Assembly (NCBI GenBank): GCA_013177945.1
Contig: JABLXW010000016.1
Location: 50,021 to 114,020, forward strand
Length of the DNA stretch: 64,000 bases
Source: Bacillota bacterium
GTDB taxonomy: Bacteria; Bacillota; DSM-12270; Thermacetogeniales; Thermacetogeniaceae
Direction: 5' to 3'
The notes under the pieces were generated by a model. The model did not search any database, was not told where the DNA came from, and saw nothing but the letters and a program-made list of their open reading frames with translations. Positions within the stretch are counted from its first letter, which is position 1. Every line of letters begins with the position of its first letter. This document shows, one piece after another, positions 7,913 to 16,058 of the stretch. Both the position numbers and the translations under genes were made by a program.

Positions 7913-8896
7913 TTGGGGGAAGCGGTTGTCATCACCCGCGATTTGCAGAAGGATTTCGGGAGCGTGAAAGCGCTCCGGGGCCTCGATCTTGAGGTCAGGC
8001 GGGGTGAAATTTGGGGTCTTATCGGGCCCGATGGGGCCGGTAAAACCACGGCTTTGCGCCTCCTGGCCGGCCTCTTTCCTCCGACCCGGGGAGAGGCTCT
8101 TGTTTTAGGGGCGCGGCTCACCCCCCTGGGCGCCGCGGCGCTGGAGCGGGCGCGGCACCGGATCGGCTACATGCCCCAGGGCCAGTGCTGCTACGGGGAT
8201 TTAACAGTTTCCGAAAACCTGCACTTTTTCGGGCGGATTTACGGTGTCGGCAGCCCCGCCAGAAAAGAGCGGATCGATTTCCTGCTGGAGTTCACGGGCC
8301 TTGCTCCCTTCGCGAGGCGCCCGGCGGATCACCTTTCAGGTGGGATGCGCCAGAAGCTGGGCCTGGCCTGCAGCATTCTCCCTGAACCGGAGCTCTTGCT
8401 TCTGGATGAACCCACCACCGGCGTCGACCCTGCAGCCCGCCAGGATTTCTGGGATTTGCTCAGGGCTTTACGGCAGGAGCGGGAGCCGGCCGTTCTCATC
8501 GCCACCCCCTACATGGACGAGGCCGCCCGCTGCGATCAGATCGTGCTTTTGCACGAGGGGAGGGTCCTGGCGGTAGGGCCCCCGGCCTCCCTTGCCGGAT
8601 TGCTGGAGGGAAAGATCCTGGAAGTGAAGGTGGCGCAGGGAGCGCAGATCTACCGCGCCCGGGAGGTGCTGGCCTCCCTGCCGGGCGTAAAAGATGCCAA
8701 CCTTTTCGGCGACCATTTGCACCTGACAGTGGAGCAGATCCAGGAGGAAGAAGTGCAGGCTGCCCTGGCCGGGGCAGGGCTGCCCGATGCGGAAGTCCGG
8801 CAGGTTCCTCCCTCCTGCGAGGACATCTTTCTTTCCCTCCTGGCGCGCCGGGGAAATATGGTGGAAAGAGGGGATGGCAGTGACGGCCCTGGTTAA
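7913..8896 (+). CDS. ABC transporter ATPase, first of the efflux pair
   Basis: A 327-residue nucleotide-binding subunit of an ABC-2-type exporter. Walker A is GPDGAGKTTALR from residue 38 (the GPDGAGKT variant is typical of YbhF/RbbA-like ATPases), the signature is LSGGMRQKLGLA, and Walker B is LLLLDEPTTGVD. The frame is open from 7844, overlapping the HlyD stop, but TTG 7913 directly follows GGGAGGAAGG and begins the protein at the normal place, so that start is preferred. The C-terminal 90 residues form the extra domain found in exporters of this type. It overlaps the next ATPase gene by 23 bases. Confidence 0.85.
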   Translation: MGEAVVITRDLQKDFGSVKALRGLDLEVRRGEIWGLIGPDGAGKTTALRLLAGLFPPTRGEALVLGARLTPLGAAALERARHRIGYMPQGQCCYGDLTVSENLHFFGRIYGVGSPARKERIDFLLEFTGLAPFARRPADHLSGGMRQKLGLACSILPEPELLLLDEPTTGVDPAARQDFWDLLRALRQEREPAVLIATPYMDEAARCDQIVLLHEGRVLAVGPPASLAGLLEGKILEVKVAQGAQIYRAREVLASLPGVKDANLFGDHLHLTVEQIQEEEVQAALAGAGLPDAEVRQVPPSCEDIFLSLLARRGNMVERGDGSDGPG

Positions 8897-9680
8897 AAGC
8901 CGGGGAGAACAGGGGCTGCCGGAGGGGCGAGATAAGCAGGCGGTAATCGTCACCGAAAACCTCCTGAAAGCATTCGGGAGCTTCGTTGCCGTCGACCGGG
9001 TCAGCATCACGGTCCGGGCGGGGGAGGTTTTCGGGCTGCTGGGGCCGAACGGGGCGGGAAAGTCCACCCTGGTCCGGATGCTCTGCGGAATTCTTGCTCC
9101 TACGGCAGGAGGGGCGCACGTTCTGGGCTTCGACCTGAATTCAGAAGCCGAGCGGGTCAAGGCGCACATCGGCTACATGTCCCAGCGCTTCAGCCTCTAC
9201 CAGGATCTGACAGGAGAGGAGAACCTGTTGTTTTACGCCGAGATTTACGGGGTTTCGGGGAGGCGGCGCAGCTTGCGGATCGCGGAGGTTGCGGCGCTGC
9301 TCGATCTGACGAAGTGGCTCCGCCTGCGGGTGGAGCATTTGCCTCGCGGCATCCGGCAGCGGCTCGCGCTGGGCTGCGCCCTCCTGCACGAACCCCCTCT
9401 TTTGTTCCTGGACGAACCCACCTCCGGGGTGGACCCCCGGGCGCGGCGCCTTTTCTGGGATATCATCCACCGTCTTGCCCAGGAAGGGGTGACGGTTTTA
9501 GTGACGACCCACTACATGGACGAGGCGGCTTACTGCCACAGGCTTGCTTTTATGTATGGAGGAAAGCTCCTGATCTGCGGAACGCCGGAGCAGGTAAAAG
9601 AGCGGTCAGGAGAGCAAAACCTGGAGGCGGCCTTTGTGAGGCTGGTGCGCGGCCAGGGGAATTTTACAGCCAGGGGGTAG
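8874..9680 (+). CDS. ABC transporter ATPase, second of the efflux pair
   Basis: A 268-residue ATPase with Walker A GPNGAGKSTLVR from residue 57, Walker B LLFLDEPTSGVD and the switch His in VTTHYMDEA. The signature region reads LPRGIRQRLALG in place of LSGGQ, a degenerate form seen in the second ATPase half of YbhF-like proteins, which suggests that only one of the two sites hydrolyses ATP normally. In enterobacteria the two halves are fused in one protein; here they are separate genes. ATG 8874 follows AGAGGGG and overlaps the previous gene. The next gene starts one base after its stop. Confidence 0.85.
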   Translation: MAVTALVKSRGEQGLPEGRDKQAVIVTENLLKAFGSFVAVDRVSITVRAGEVFGLLGPNGAGKSTLVRMLCGILAPTAGGAHVLGFDLNSEAERVKAHIGYMSQRFSLYQDLTGEENLLFYAEIYGVSGRRRSLRIAEVAALLDLTKWLRLRVEHLPRGIRQRLALGCALLHEPPLLFLDEPTSGVDPRARRLFWDIIHRLAQEGVTVLVTTHYMDEAAYCHRLAFMYGGKLLICGTPEQVKERSGEQNLEAAFVRLVRGQGNFTARG

Positions 9681-10811
9681 ATGTCCGTGCAAAGGGTGCT
9701 TCCGATTATTTACAAGGAACTGATCCAGATGCGGCGCGACCGGCTGACCCTCGCAATGATGCTCCTGCTTCCCGTAATCCAGCTTTTGCTTTTCGGGTTT
9801 GCCGTAAACACAGATGTCAAGCACCTCCCCACCGTGGTCTGGGACCAGTCCCGGAGCCGGGCAAGCAGGGAGATCCTTGATGCCTTCCAGCACTCCCAGT
9901 ACTTCGACCTGCGCTACGCCGCCGGGAGCTACCGCGAGGTAACCGCCTGCCTGGACAGCGGGAGGGCGCGGGTGGGGATCATCTTCCCCCCGGACTTCGC
10001 CCGGAAGTTGAAGCGGGGTCAGAGCGCCCCGGTGCAGGTGCTCGTTGACGCTTCGGACCCGATGACGGCCACTTCTGCCATCAGCACTTCCCAGCTGATC
10101 GGGCAGTTGAAGTCCTTCGAGATCGTTGCCCGTACCCTCCCGGCGCGGAGTTCCGGCAGCGAAGCCCTTCCGGTTGATGTCCGGGTGCGCGCCTGGTACA
10201 ACCCGGACCTCCTCTCGGTGAACTTTATGGTGCCGGGGCTCCTGGGGGTAATCCTGACCATCGCGATGGTCCTGTTTACCGCAATGGCCGTCGTCCGGGA
10301 ACGGGAGCGGGGGACGCTGGAGCAGCTGATCGTCACTCCGGTCCGCCCTGCGGAACTGATGGTTGGAAAAATTTTACCCTACATGGCCGTTGCCCTGGTG
10401 ATGATGACCCTTGCCCTGCTGGCGGGGGTGATCGTCTTCCGGGTTCCCATCAACGGGAGCATCGGGCTCCTTTACCTTCTTTCCCTTGTTTTCATGCTGG
10501 CCTGCTTAGGGATCGGCCTCCTTATTTCCACCGTTGCCAGAAACCAGCAGCAGGCGATGCAGATGGCCTTTTTCATCATTTTTCCTACCATCCTGCTCTC
10601 GGGGTTCGTCTTCCCCCGCGAGGCGATGCCCCCCTTCTTTTACGCGCTCGGCTACCTCGTTCCCGCCACCTACTTCCTTCAGATCCTGCGCGGGATCATT
10701 CTCAAAGGGATCGGGCTCAACTACCTCTGGCCCCAGGTGCTTTCCCTCCTGGTCTTCGGCCTCATTGTGAACCTCGTCAGCATCCTGCGCTTCCACAAAA
10801 GACTTTCCTGA
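9681..10811 (+). CDS. ABC-2 type permease of the efflux system
   Basis: A 376-residue exporter permease. One N-terminal transmembrane helix (LTLAMMLLLPVIQLLLFGFAV) is followed by a large external domain of about 150 residues and five more helices, including the family segment RERERGTLEQLIVTPVRPAEL between helices 2 and 3 and the P-F-P-R loop (LLSGFVFPREAMPPFFYALG). This is the YhhJ/YbhR pattern. The ATG immediately follows the TAG of the ATPase, so translation is coupled. It should dimerise and carry substrate out through the HlyD partner. No second permease gene is present, so a homodimer is inferred. Confidence 0.85.
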   Translation: MSVQRVLPIIYKELIQMRRDRLTLAMMLLLPVIQLLLFGFAVNTDVKHLPTVVWDQSRSRASREILDAFQHSQYFDLRYAAGSYREVTACLDSGRARVGIIFPPDFARKLKRGQSAPVQVLVDASDPMTATSAISTSQLIGQLKSFEIVARTLPARSSGSEALPVDVRVRAWYNPDLLSVNFMVPGLLGVILTIAMVLFTAMAVVRERERGTLEQLIVTPVRPAELMVGKILPYMAVALVMMTLALLAGVIVFRVPINGSIGLLYLLSLVFMLACLGIGLLISTVARNQQQAMQMAFFIIFPTILLSGFVFPREAMPPFFYALGYLVPATYFLQILRGIILKGIGLNYLWPQVLSLLVFGLIVNLVSILRFHKRLS

Positions 10812-10820
10812 AAAAACTTC

Positions 10821-10850
10821 TTGACACGGGGCGGTGCAATGTTTTATACT
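10821..10850 (+). promoter_or_regulatory. sigma-A promoter upstream of csoR
   Basis: TTGACA at 10821-10826 and TATACT at 10845-10850, 18-base spacer. It sits about 80 bases upstream of the csoR operator-like palindrome, in an AT-rich stretch. Confidence 0.65.
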
Positions 10851-10928
10851 TCCCTCAAAGGTGAGTAAAAATATTTAAATACTTAGTTATCTTAAAAAAC
10901 GATTTTTTAAAAAACTGCCGAGAATACC

Positions 10929-10945
10929 CTACTATGGTATAGTAG
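10929..10945. promoter_or_regulatory. CsoR-type operator palindrome
   Basis: CTACTAT and ATAGTAG with GGT between them form a perfect palindrome, set in the larger context ATACCC...GTAT, which resembles CsoR boxes upstream of copZA in other Firmicutes. It ends two bases before an in-frame ATG at 10947, so that ATG is unlikely to be the true start of csoR. Confidence 0.6.
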
Positions 10946-10982
10946 TATGGCAAAATTAAAAACGGCACGGGGAGGTGGGAGC

Positions 10983-11255
10983 TTGAATTCTTACGAACCT
11001 GTCAGGGATGAACTTCTGGAGAGATTGCGAAAAATCGAAGGGCAGGTCCGGGGCCTCCAGCGCATGGTCGAGGATGGTCGCTACTGCATTGATGTCCTGA
11101 CGCAGCTTGCTGCCGCAAGGCAGGGCCTGAACCGCGTGGGCCTCCTCATTCTGGAGCGCCACCTGAAGGGGTGCGTCGTCAACGCCATCCGGGCGGGGGA
11201 GGAGGAAAGGGCGGTGAAAGAGCTTCACCAGGTTCTGCTCCGGTTTCTTCGTTGA
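10983..11255 (+). CDS. csoR: CsoR copper-sensing repressor
   Basis: A 90-residue all-helical regulator of the CsoR/RcnR family that leaves DNA when it binds Cu(I). The three thiolate/imidazole ligands are present: Cys35 (RYCIDVL), His60 and Cys64 (ERHLKGC). With the TTG at 10983 as start these numbers fall one below the Cys36-His61-Cys65 of the mycobacterial prototype, and a strong GGAGGTGGGAG precedes the TTG. The upstream ATG 10947 would add 12 residues and would place the operator inside the translated region. It heads a copper operon that includes copA and probably represses itself and the operon. Confidence 0.85.
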   Translation: MNSYEPVRDELLERLRKIEGQVRGLQRMVEDGRYCIDVLTQLAAARQGLNRVGLLILERHLKGCVVNAIRAGEEERAVKELHQVLLRFLR

Positions 11256-11328
11256 GTTTGTAAAAAGATTAGGGGTGGCCCTTTTGAGGCGTCCTTTTGA
11301 AGGGAGAAAAAGCTAAGGAGGCAAAGAG

Positions 11329-11682
11329 ATGCGGAAGGTTGGCTACCTGTTGCTTGGTTTCCTGTTTCTGGCAGGTGTGCTGGGAACCCTTTGGTTTCAG
11401 GCTAATGCCGGACCCCGGCCGGCAGAGGAAATTCCGGACCGGGCCCGGCTGGCTTCAAATCCCGGCTGGATAGAATCCCACCGGGAGATGATTCAGCAGT
11501 GTCACCCGGAGGCAAACGAAAAGTTCCTGCAGGAAATGGCGCAAGGCTGCCCTGCTTTCCAGGGCCCAGAGTCTTCGCCGGGGAATAAGCGGCAGCAGGA
11601 GAGGGGTAAAATGATGCAGAGATCGGGAATGTGGGAACTGCACCAGCAGCACCACGAAGGGGGAGTAGTCAGAAACCTTTAA
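11329..11682 (+). CDS. small exported Cys/His/Met-rich protein of the copper operon
   Basis: A 117-residue protein with an N-terminal signal or anchor (LLLGFLFLAGVLGTLWFQANA, probable cleavage after ANA). The mature part has possible copper ligands: SHREMIQQCHPEAN, a second Cys in AQGCPAF, the MMQRSGM methionines and HQQHHE near the C-terminus. The segment with M..C H is similar in style to small periplasmic copper-binding proteins, but I cannot name a family. ATG 11329 follows AAGGAGG. Its position between csoR and copA suggests it binds copper outside the membrane. Confidence 0.6.
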   Translation: MRKVGYLLLGFLFLAGVLGTLWFQANAGPRPAEEIPDRARLASNPGWIESHREMIQQCHPEANEKFLQEMAQGCPAFQGPESSPGNKRQQERGKMMQRSGMWELHQQHHEGGVVRNL

Positions 11683-11757
11683 GCCATTTGGGGCCACCTC
11701 TCTTTCATGTGTAGCCATTACGAAGGTTTTACACCTTACCCAACAGGAGGTTGGTTT

Positions 11758-14109
11758 ATGGAGCGGGAATTAAGGGATGCTGCGCTAAGAGGCCCGACCG
11801 GGGGCCAGGGGCCCCCTCCGGAGCATCAAGAGAAAGGAGGGAAGGGACCGGCCCCGGAAGGGGAAACGAAGCGCCTTTACCTGACCGTCCGGGGGATGTC
11901 CTGCGCGGCCTGCGTGCGCAGGATTGAAAACGCCCTCCGGCAGACGCCCGGCGTTGTTCAGGCCTCCGTCAACTTTGCCGGGGAAAAGGCCGTCGTCGAC
12001 TACGTTCCCGGGGTTGTCGCCCCGGAGGAACTGCGGTCCCTGGTGCAGGGTTTGGGGTACGAGGCCCTGCTGGACGAGGAACAGCCGCCGGACCATGAGG
12101 AGGCGGCGCGGGAAGGCGATCTTAAGAAACTGGGCCGGACGCTGCTCTTTGCCGCGGCTTTCACGGTGCCGGTGGTGCTGGGCAGCTTCCGGGAGTTTCT
12201 CCCCGGCATCCCTGCCTTGCTGGCCAACCCCTGGCTCCTGCTTCTCCTCACCACGCCCGTTCAGTTCGGAGCAGGGTGGCGTTTTTACCTGGGCGCCTGG
12301 TCGGCACTCAAGGCCCGCAGCGCCGACATGAACGTCCTCATCGCTACGGGTACGAGCGCCGCCTACCTGTACAGCCTCCTCATGACCGTGGCGCCTGGCT
12401 ACTTTGAGGCGCGGGGGATGACCCCCGTGATTTACTACGATACGGCGGCGGTGATCATCACCCTGATCCTGCTGGGCCGGTATCTTGAGGCGCGGGCAAA
12501 GCGGCAGACCTCAGCGGCGATCAGGAAGTTGATGGGATTGCGGCCCAAGATGGCCAGGGTGGTGCGCGCCGGGAGGGAGGTGGAGGTCCCTGTAGAGGAG
12601 GTGGTTCCCGGCGATCTCGTGGTCGTCAGGCCCGGGGAAAAGGTCCCTGTGGATGGGGTGATTGTGGAAGGGCATTCCACCCTGGATGAGTCGATGCTGA
12701 CAGGTGAAAGCGTTCCGGTGGAGAAGGGGCCGGGAGACGAAGTGATCGGGGCGACTTTGAACAGGACGGGAACCTTCCGGTTCCGCGCCACAAAGGTGGG
12801 AAGAGAAACGGTTCTCGCCCAGATTATCAGGCTGGTGGAGGAGGCCCAGGGATCAAAGCCCCCCATTCAGCGCCTTGCCGATGTGGTGGCGAGCTACTTC
12901 GTGCCGGCCGTTTTAGGCATCGCCGTCCTCACCTTCCTCGGCTGGTACTTTTTCGGGCCCGCCCCCTCCCTGCTCTACGCCCTGCTTAATTTCGTCGCAG
13001 TTCTGATCATCGCCTGCCCCTGCGCCCTGGGCCTGGCAACGCCCACTGCAGTGATGGTGGGCACGGGAAAGGGAGCCGAGTACGGAGTCCTGATCAAAAA
13101 CGGGGAAAGCCTGGAGCTGGCCCACAGGCTGAGTACCATCGTTTTCGACAAAACGGGGACCCTGACCGAAGGGGAGCCGGTTGTGACCGATGTTATGGCG
13201 CGGGGAGCAGGGGAGCGGGACCTGCTGTTCTATGCCGCCGCTGCGGAGCAGGGCTCGGAGCACCCTCTGGGGGAGGCGGTGGTGCGCCACGCGCGGGAGC
13301 AGGCCGGCCTTGATCTTCCCGGCGCGGAAGATTTTGAGGCGATCCCCGGGCGGGGGGTGCGCGCCCTGGTTGCGGGGAAGGAGGTTCTCGTGGGAACTCC
13401 GGAACTCCTCGAGGGGAGGAAAGTAGTTCTAGGAGACCTGAAGCATGAAGGAGAAGTCCTCGCGGAGCAGGGAAAGACTCCCATGTATGTTGCGCTCGAT
13501 GGGGTGTGCGTGGGGCTGATCGGTGTTGCCGACCGGCTCAAGCCCACCTCGCGGCGCGCCATCGCCGCCCTGCACCAGATGGGCCTGGAGACGGTGATGA
13601 TCACCGGGGACCACGCCCGCACTGCGGCGGCCATTGCCCGGGAAGCCGGCATCACCCGGTTCCGGGCGCGCGTCCTGCCGGGGGACAAGGCAGCAGAGAT
13701 CAAGAAACTGCAGGAAGAGGGGCGGATTGTGGGAATGGTGGGCGACGGGATCAACGACGCCCCGGCGCTTGCCCAGGCCGATGTCGGAATCGCCCTGGGA
13801 ACCGGCACCGATGTGGCGATGGCCTCCTCAGACATCACCCTGATCACCGGCGACCTGCTGGGGGTGGTTACGGCACTCCAGCTGAGCAGGAGAACGATCA
13901 GGACGATCAAGCAGAACCTTTTCTGGGCTTTTATCTACAACATCATCGGAATTCCCGTTGCCGCGGGGGTGCTTTACCCGTTTTTCGGGGTCCTGCTCAA
14001 CCCGATGATTGCGGCGCTGGCGATGGCATTCAGTTCTGTCTCCGTTGTTACCAACTCCTTGCGCCTGCGCTCATTCAGGCCGCGCTTTCCCCGGCTGCCG
14101 GAGGGCTGA
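11758..14109 (+). CDS. copA: CopA, Cu(I)-exporting P1B-type ATPase
   Basis: A 783-residue copper pump. One heavy-metal-associated domain has GMSCAAC (Cys49 and Cys52). Then come eight membrane helices, the TGES actuator loop, the transmembrane CPC (420-422), the phosphorylation motif DKTGTLTEG (Asp464), HP of the N domain (SEHPLG) and the hinge [10 protein letters not shown]. The final helices carry MASSD, the Met and Ser of the Cu(I)-selective class. The frame opens at 11707, but ATG 11758 follows AGGAGG at 9 bases and is preferred. An N-terminal tail of 40 Gly/Pro/Glu-rich residues precedes the metal domain, which is longer than usual. Confidence 0.93.
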   Translation: MERELRDAALRGPTGGQGPPPEHQEKGGKGPAPEGETKRLYLTVRGMSCAACVRRIENALRQTPGVVQASVNFAGEKAVVDYVPGVVAPEELRSLVQGLGYEALLDEEQPPDHEEAAREGDLKKLGRTLLFAAAFTVPVVLGSFREFLPGIPALLANPWLLLLLTTPVQFGAGWRFYLGAWSALKARSADMNVLIATGTSAAYLYSLLMTVAPGYFEARGMTPVIYYDTAAVIITLILLGRYLEARAKRQTSAAIRKLMGLRPKMARVVRAGREVEVPVEEVVPGDLVVVRPGEKVPVDGVIVEGHSTLDESMLTGESVPVEKGPGDEVIGATLNRTGTFRFRATKVGRETVLAQIIRLVEEAQGSKPPIQRLADVVASYFVPAVLGIAVLTFLGWYFFGPAPSLLYALLNFVAVLIIACPCALGLATPTAVMVGTGKGAEYGVLIKNGESLELAHRLSTIVFDKTGTLTEGEPVVTDVMARGAGERDLLFYAAAAEQGSEHPLGEAVVRHAREQAGLDLPGAEDFEAIPGRGVRALVAGKEVLVGTPELLEGRKVVLGDLKHEGEVLAEQGKTPMYVALDGVCVGLIGVADRLKPTSRRAIAALHQMGLETVMITGDHARTAAAIAREAGITRFRARVLPGDKAAEIKKLQEEGRIVGMVGDGINDAPALAQADVGIALGTGTDVAMASSDITLITGDLLGVVTALQLSRRTIRTIKQNLFWAFIYNIIGIPVAAGVLYPFFGVLLNPMIAALAMAFSSVSVVTNSLRLRSFRPRFPRLPEG

Positions 14110-14144
14110 AGAACGAAAAAATTGATGGGAGAGGTGAATCTGTC

Positions 14145-14801
14145 TTGAGTACCACCTATGATTACGGAATGTGGAGTCTTGTTTTCTTCAACAGCGCCCT
14201 CTTTTTGCTCTTTGTGTTTGCTTTCCTCCACCCCCGGAAGAAGCGAGAGTGGCGCTCTCTGGGGGTCGCCGCTGCCTTTATCGTCGCGCTTTTTACGGAA
14301 ATGTACGGCTTTCCTTTAACAGTTTACATTTTAACCGGGGTTTTAGGTGCTAAGTATCCTGCTTTGCAACCTTTTTCCCACGCCCGGGGGCACCTCCTGG
14401 CCACTTTGTTTTTAGGTGAAAAGTGGACGCTTGTCGTTTGCCAGCTTGGGAACCTTTTCATGCTGGGCGGCATGGCGCTTGTGGCTGCAGGGTGGTGGCG
14501 AATTTACCGCGCCCAGGGAGGACTGGTCACCGGGGGGATCTATCGCTACCTGCGGCACCCCCAGTATCTCGGGTTGATCATTTTTGCAGCGGGCCTCATC
14601 GTCCAGTGGCCGACCATTGCTGGCCTGCTGATGTTCCCGCTGGTGGTTCTTGCCTATGTGCGTTTGGCCGGCAGGGAGGAAAAGGAACTGGAAAGAGAGT
14701 TTGGGGAGGCTTACCTTTTCTATAAAGAGAGAACCCCGGCCTTTCTTCCTTTCTTGAGGCGCTCCGCACTCAATTCGTACAGTTCGTGCAGGGAGGTGTG
14801 A
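14145..14801 (+). CDS. isoprenylcysteine carboxyl methyltransferase-like membrane protein
   Basis: A 218-residue multi-pass protein of the ICMT/PEMT-like methyltransferase family. Five or so hydrophobic segments are followed by the SAM-binding part GGIYRYLRHPQYLGLIIFAAG and the C-terminal EEKELEREFGEAYLFYKERTP (E-x-E-L motif with YxxY). Bacterial relatives near copper genes are common but their substrate is unknown. TTG 14145 follows GAGAGGTGAA at 8 bases; a longer open frame upstream lies inside copA and is shadow. It is close behind copA and before a Cys-rich small protein, so probably in the copper operon. Confidence 0.7.
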   Translation: MSTTYDYGMWSLVFFNSALFLLFVFAFLHPRKKREWRSLGVAAAFIVALFTEMYGFPLTVYILTGVLGAKYPALQPFSHARGHLLATLFLGEKWTLVVCQLGNLFMLGGMALVAAGWWRIYRAQGGLVTGGIYRYLRHPQYLGLIIFAAGLIVQWPTIAGLLMFPLVVLAYVRLAGREEKELEREFGEAYLFYKERTPAFLPFLRRSALNSYSSCREV

Positions 14802-14804
14802 AAG

Positions 14805-15002
14805 GTGGAGAAGTGGATCTGGCTGATCGCTTTGGGTGCGTTGTTCCTTTTGATGTTCTGGCGCGGCGGCTGCTGCGGTCACATGGGGTCCTCCCGGCGA
14901 AACAAGGAAACCTCTGCTGCCGAAGGGGATGCTCCCGGCCGGAACGAGGAGAACCCTCGGTCGCATGACTCTCTGCGCTCCAGGGGCGGTTCCTGCCACT
15001 AA
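14805..15002 (+). CDS. small membrane protein with a GGCCGHMG metal-ligand cluster
   Basis: A 65-residue peptide with one hydrophobic helix (WIWLIALGALFLLMFW) followed directly by RGGCCGHMG, two adjacent cysteines plus His and Met, and a polar tail ending SCH. Such single-helix CC/H proteins occur in copper operons, but I know no defined function. GTG 14805 follows GGGAGGTG and is 4 bases after the previous stop. A strong terminator 54 bases downstream closes the operon. Copper binding at the membrane surface is an inference. Confidence 0.6.
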   Translation: MEKWIWLIALGALFLLMFWRGGCCGHMGSSRRNKETSAAEGDAPGRNEENPRSHDSLRSRGGSCH

Positions 15003-15055
15003 GATAGCTGGTGGGCATAACCGTTCTTGCCGGCCTTGCCTCACTCCTTTTTGAG

Positions 15056-15081
15056 CCCCGGCTCTTTGGCCGGGGTTTTTT
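15056..15081 (+). terminator. intrinsic terminator of the copper operon
   Basis: CCCCGGC and GCCGGGG pair perfectly (7 bp, 6-base loop), followed by six T. Confidence 0.9.
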
Positions 15082-15094
15082 CAAAAAATTGTAG

Positions 15095-15123
15095 TTGACA
15101 AGGAGATGCGCAGCATATATATT
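15095..15123 (+). promoter_or_regulatory. sigma-A promoter of the SAM-riboswitch leader
   Basis: TTGACA at 15095-15100, 17-base spacer, TATATT at 15118-15123. The start would fall about 25 bases before the riboswitch. Confidence 0.75.
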
Positions 15124-15155
15124 TTGTAGTAAATCAATAAGATTAATCAGTTATA

Positions 15156-15290
15156 TCTTCTTATCCAGAGAAGGGGAGGGAAGGGCCCGAGGAACCTTCG
15201 GCAACCATCCCGGCACCAGGAATGCCGGGAAAGGTGCCAATTCCCGCCGGGATGACCGGAAGACACCGGAAACCCGGAAAGATAAGAAGA
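15156..15290 (+). promoter_or_regulatory. SAM-I (S-box) riboswitch
   Basis: The aptamer is bounded by a perfect 10-bp P1 (TCTTCTTATC with GATAAGAAGA). Inside are the S-box signatures: CCAGAGAAGGGGAGGGA, then CGGCAACC, the GGTGCCAATTCC strand, and GAAAGATAAG at the 3' side. The 3' strand of P1 with two more bases (ATAAGAAGAGG, 15282-15292) is exactly complementary to CCTCTTCTTAT inside the terminator, giving an 11-bp antiterminator. With SAM bound, P1 forms and transcription stops; without SAM, readthrough reaches the intron and metX. Confidence 0.95.
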
Positions 15291-15304
15291 GGAGTTGCCA
15301 TACC

Positions 15305-15333
15305 GGCCCTCTTCTTATGCAAGAGGGCCTTTT
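15305..15333 (+). terminator. riboswitch-controlled terminator
   Basis: GGCCCTCTT and AAGAGGGCC form a perfect 9-bp stem with a 7-base loop, then TTTT. This is the expression platform of the SAM riboswitch. The group II intron begins just after its T-run. Confidence 0.92.
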
Positions 15334-16058
15334 CGTTCGCCCAACATGTCTGCTGAGCCGATGGGTTGAAAGAAACCCTGTCGCCTAACCAGCGGGAAGA
15401 CAATCCGTAGGCAAGGGTGTCGCCGGTAACGGCGGGATCTGAAGGAAGCCGAAGGAAGAACATGGAACGTAGCGCAAGCGAACCGGGGTTGGCTTCTCAG
15501 GTGGGTAACCTTGCGAAAAGTGGGAAAGCCCGAAGGCTGGATGACCTGAGGAGTTTGGACGGACGGGTTCATGTTCAGGCAGGCAGGCTTAATTGGGGAA
15601 GCCCTGTATCATCCAGGCCAGACCTGGTAAGCTCGAACAAGCCGGGAGGCAAGGGAGAGAAGAAGTGGTGCAGGGTGGCAGATGAGTCCGTAGTAGTGAT
15701 GAACCTTCAGCCAATGAAAGCCGGTAACGGACTGGAGGGTAAAACTGAAGGGACAGCATCCGAGAGATGCTGGGCCAAAGGAGCCAAAAGTTCCTCTGGT
15801 TGCGAAGGGACGAAGGCAAACCAAAGCGTGCGACCGCGGATCGAACGAACATGGGAGAAGACAACTGAGGCTGAGATGCCAAGGGGAACGGGGCATCCGG
15901 GGGTGACGAGCCGGCTGGAGCTTTCGTCCGCTCAGCAGATTATCGGAGCAGAGCGCGGTAGATTGCCTTAGAGCTAGAGACGCCGTGCGAACTTTGAGAA
16001 GGAACTGCAACCATGCGAGGGAGAGACGCAGGGAGTACGGCGAGATGCGGGAGAAGAG

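Noticed and set aside
13506..14144. Upstream extension of the ICMT-like frame into copA
   Set aside because: Overlaps the conserved hinge of copA in another frame and has no membrane helices; the TTG at 14145 has a good ribosome site.
15395..15971. Frames inside the 5' part of the intron (for example 15417-15971)
   Set aside because: This is structured intron RNA (domains I-III); the translated text has no protein likeness.
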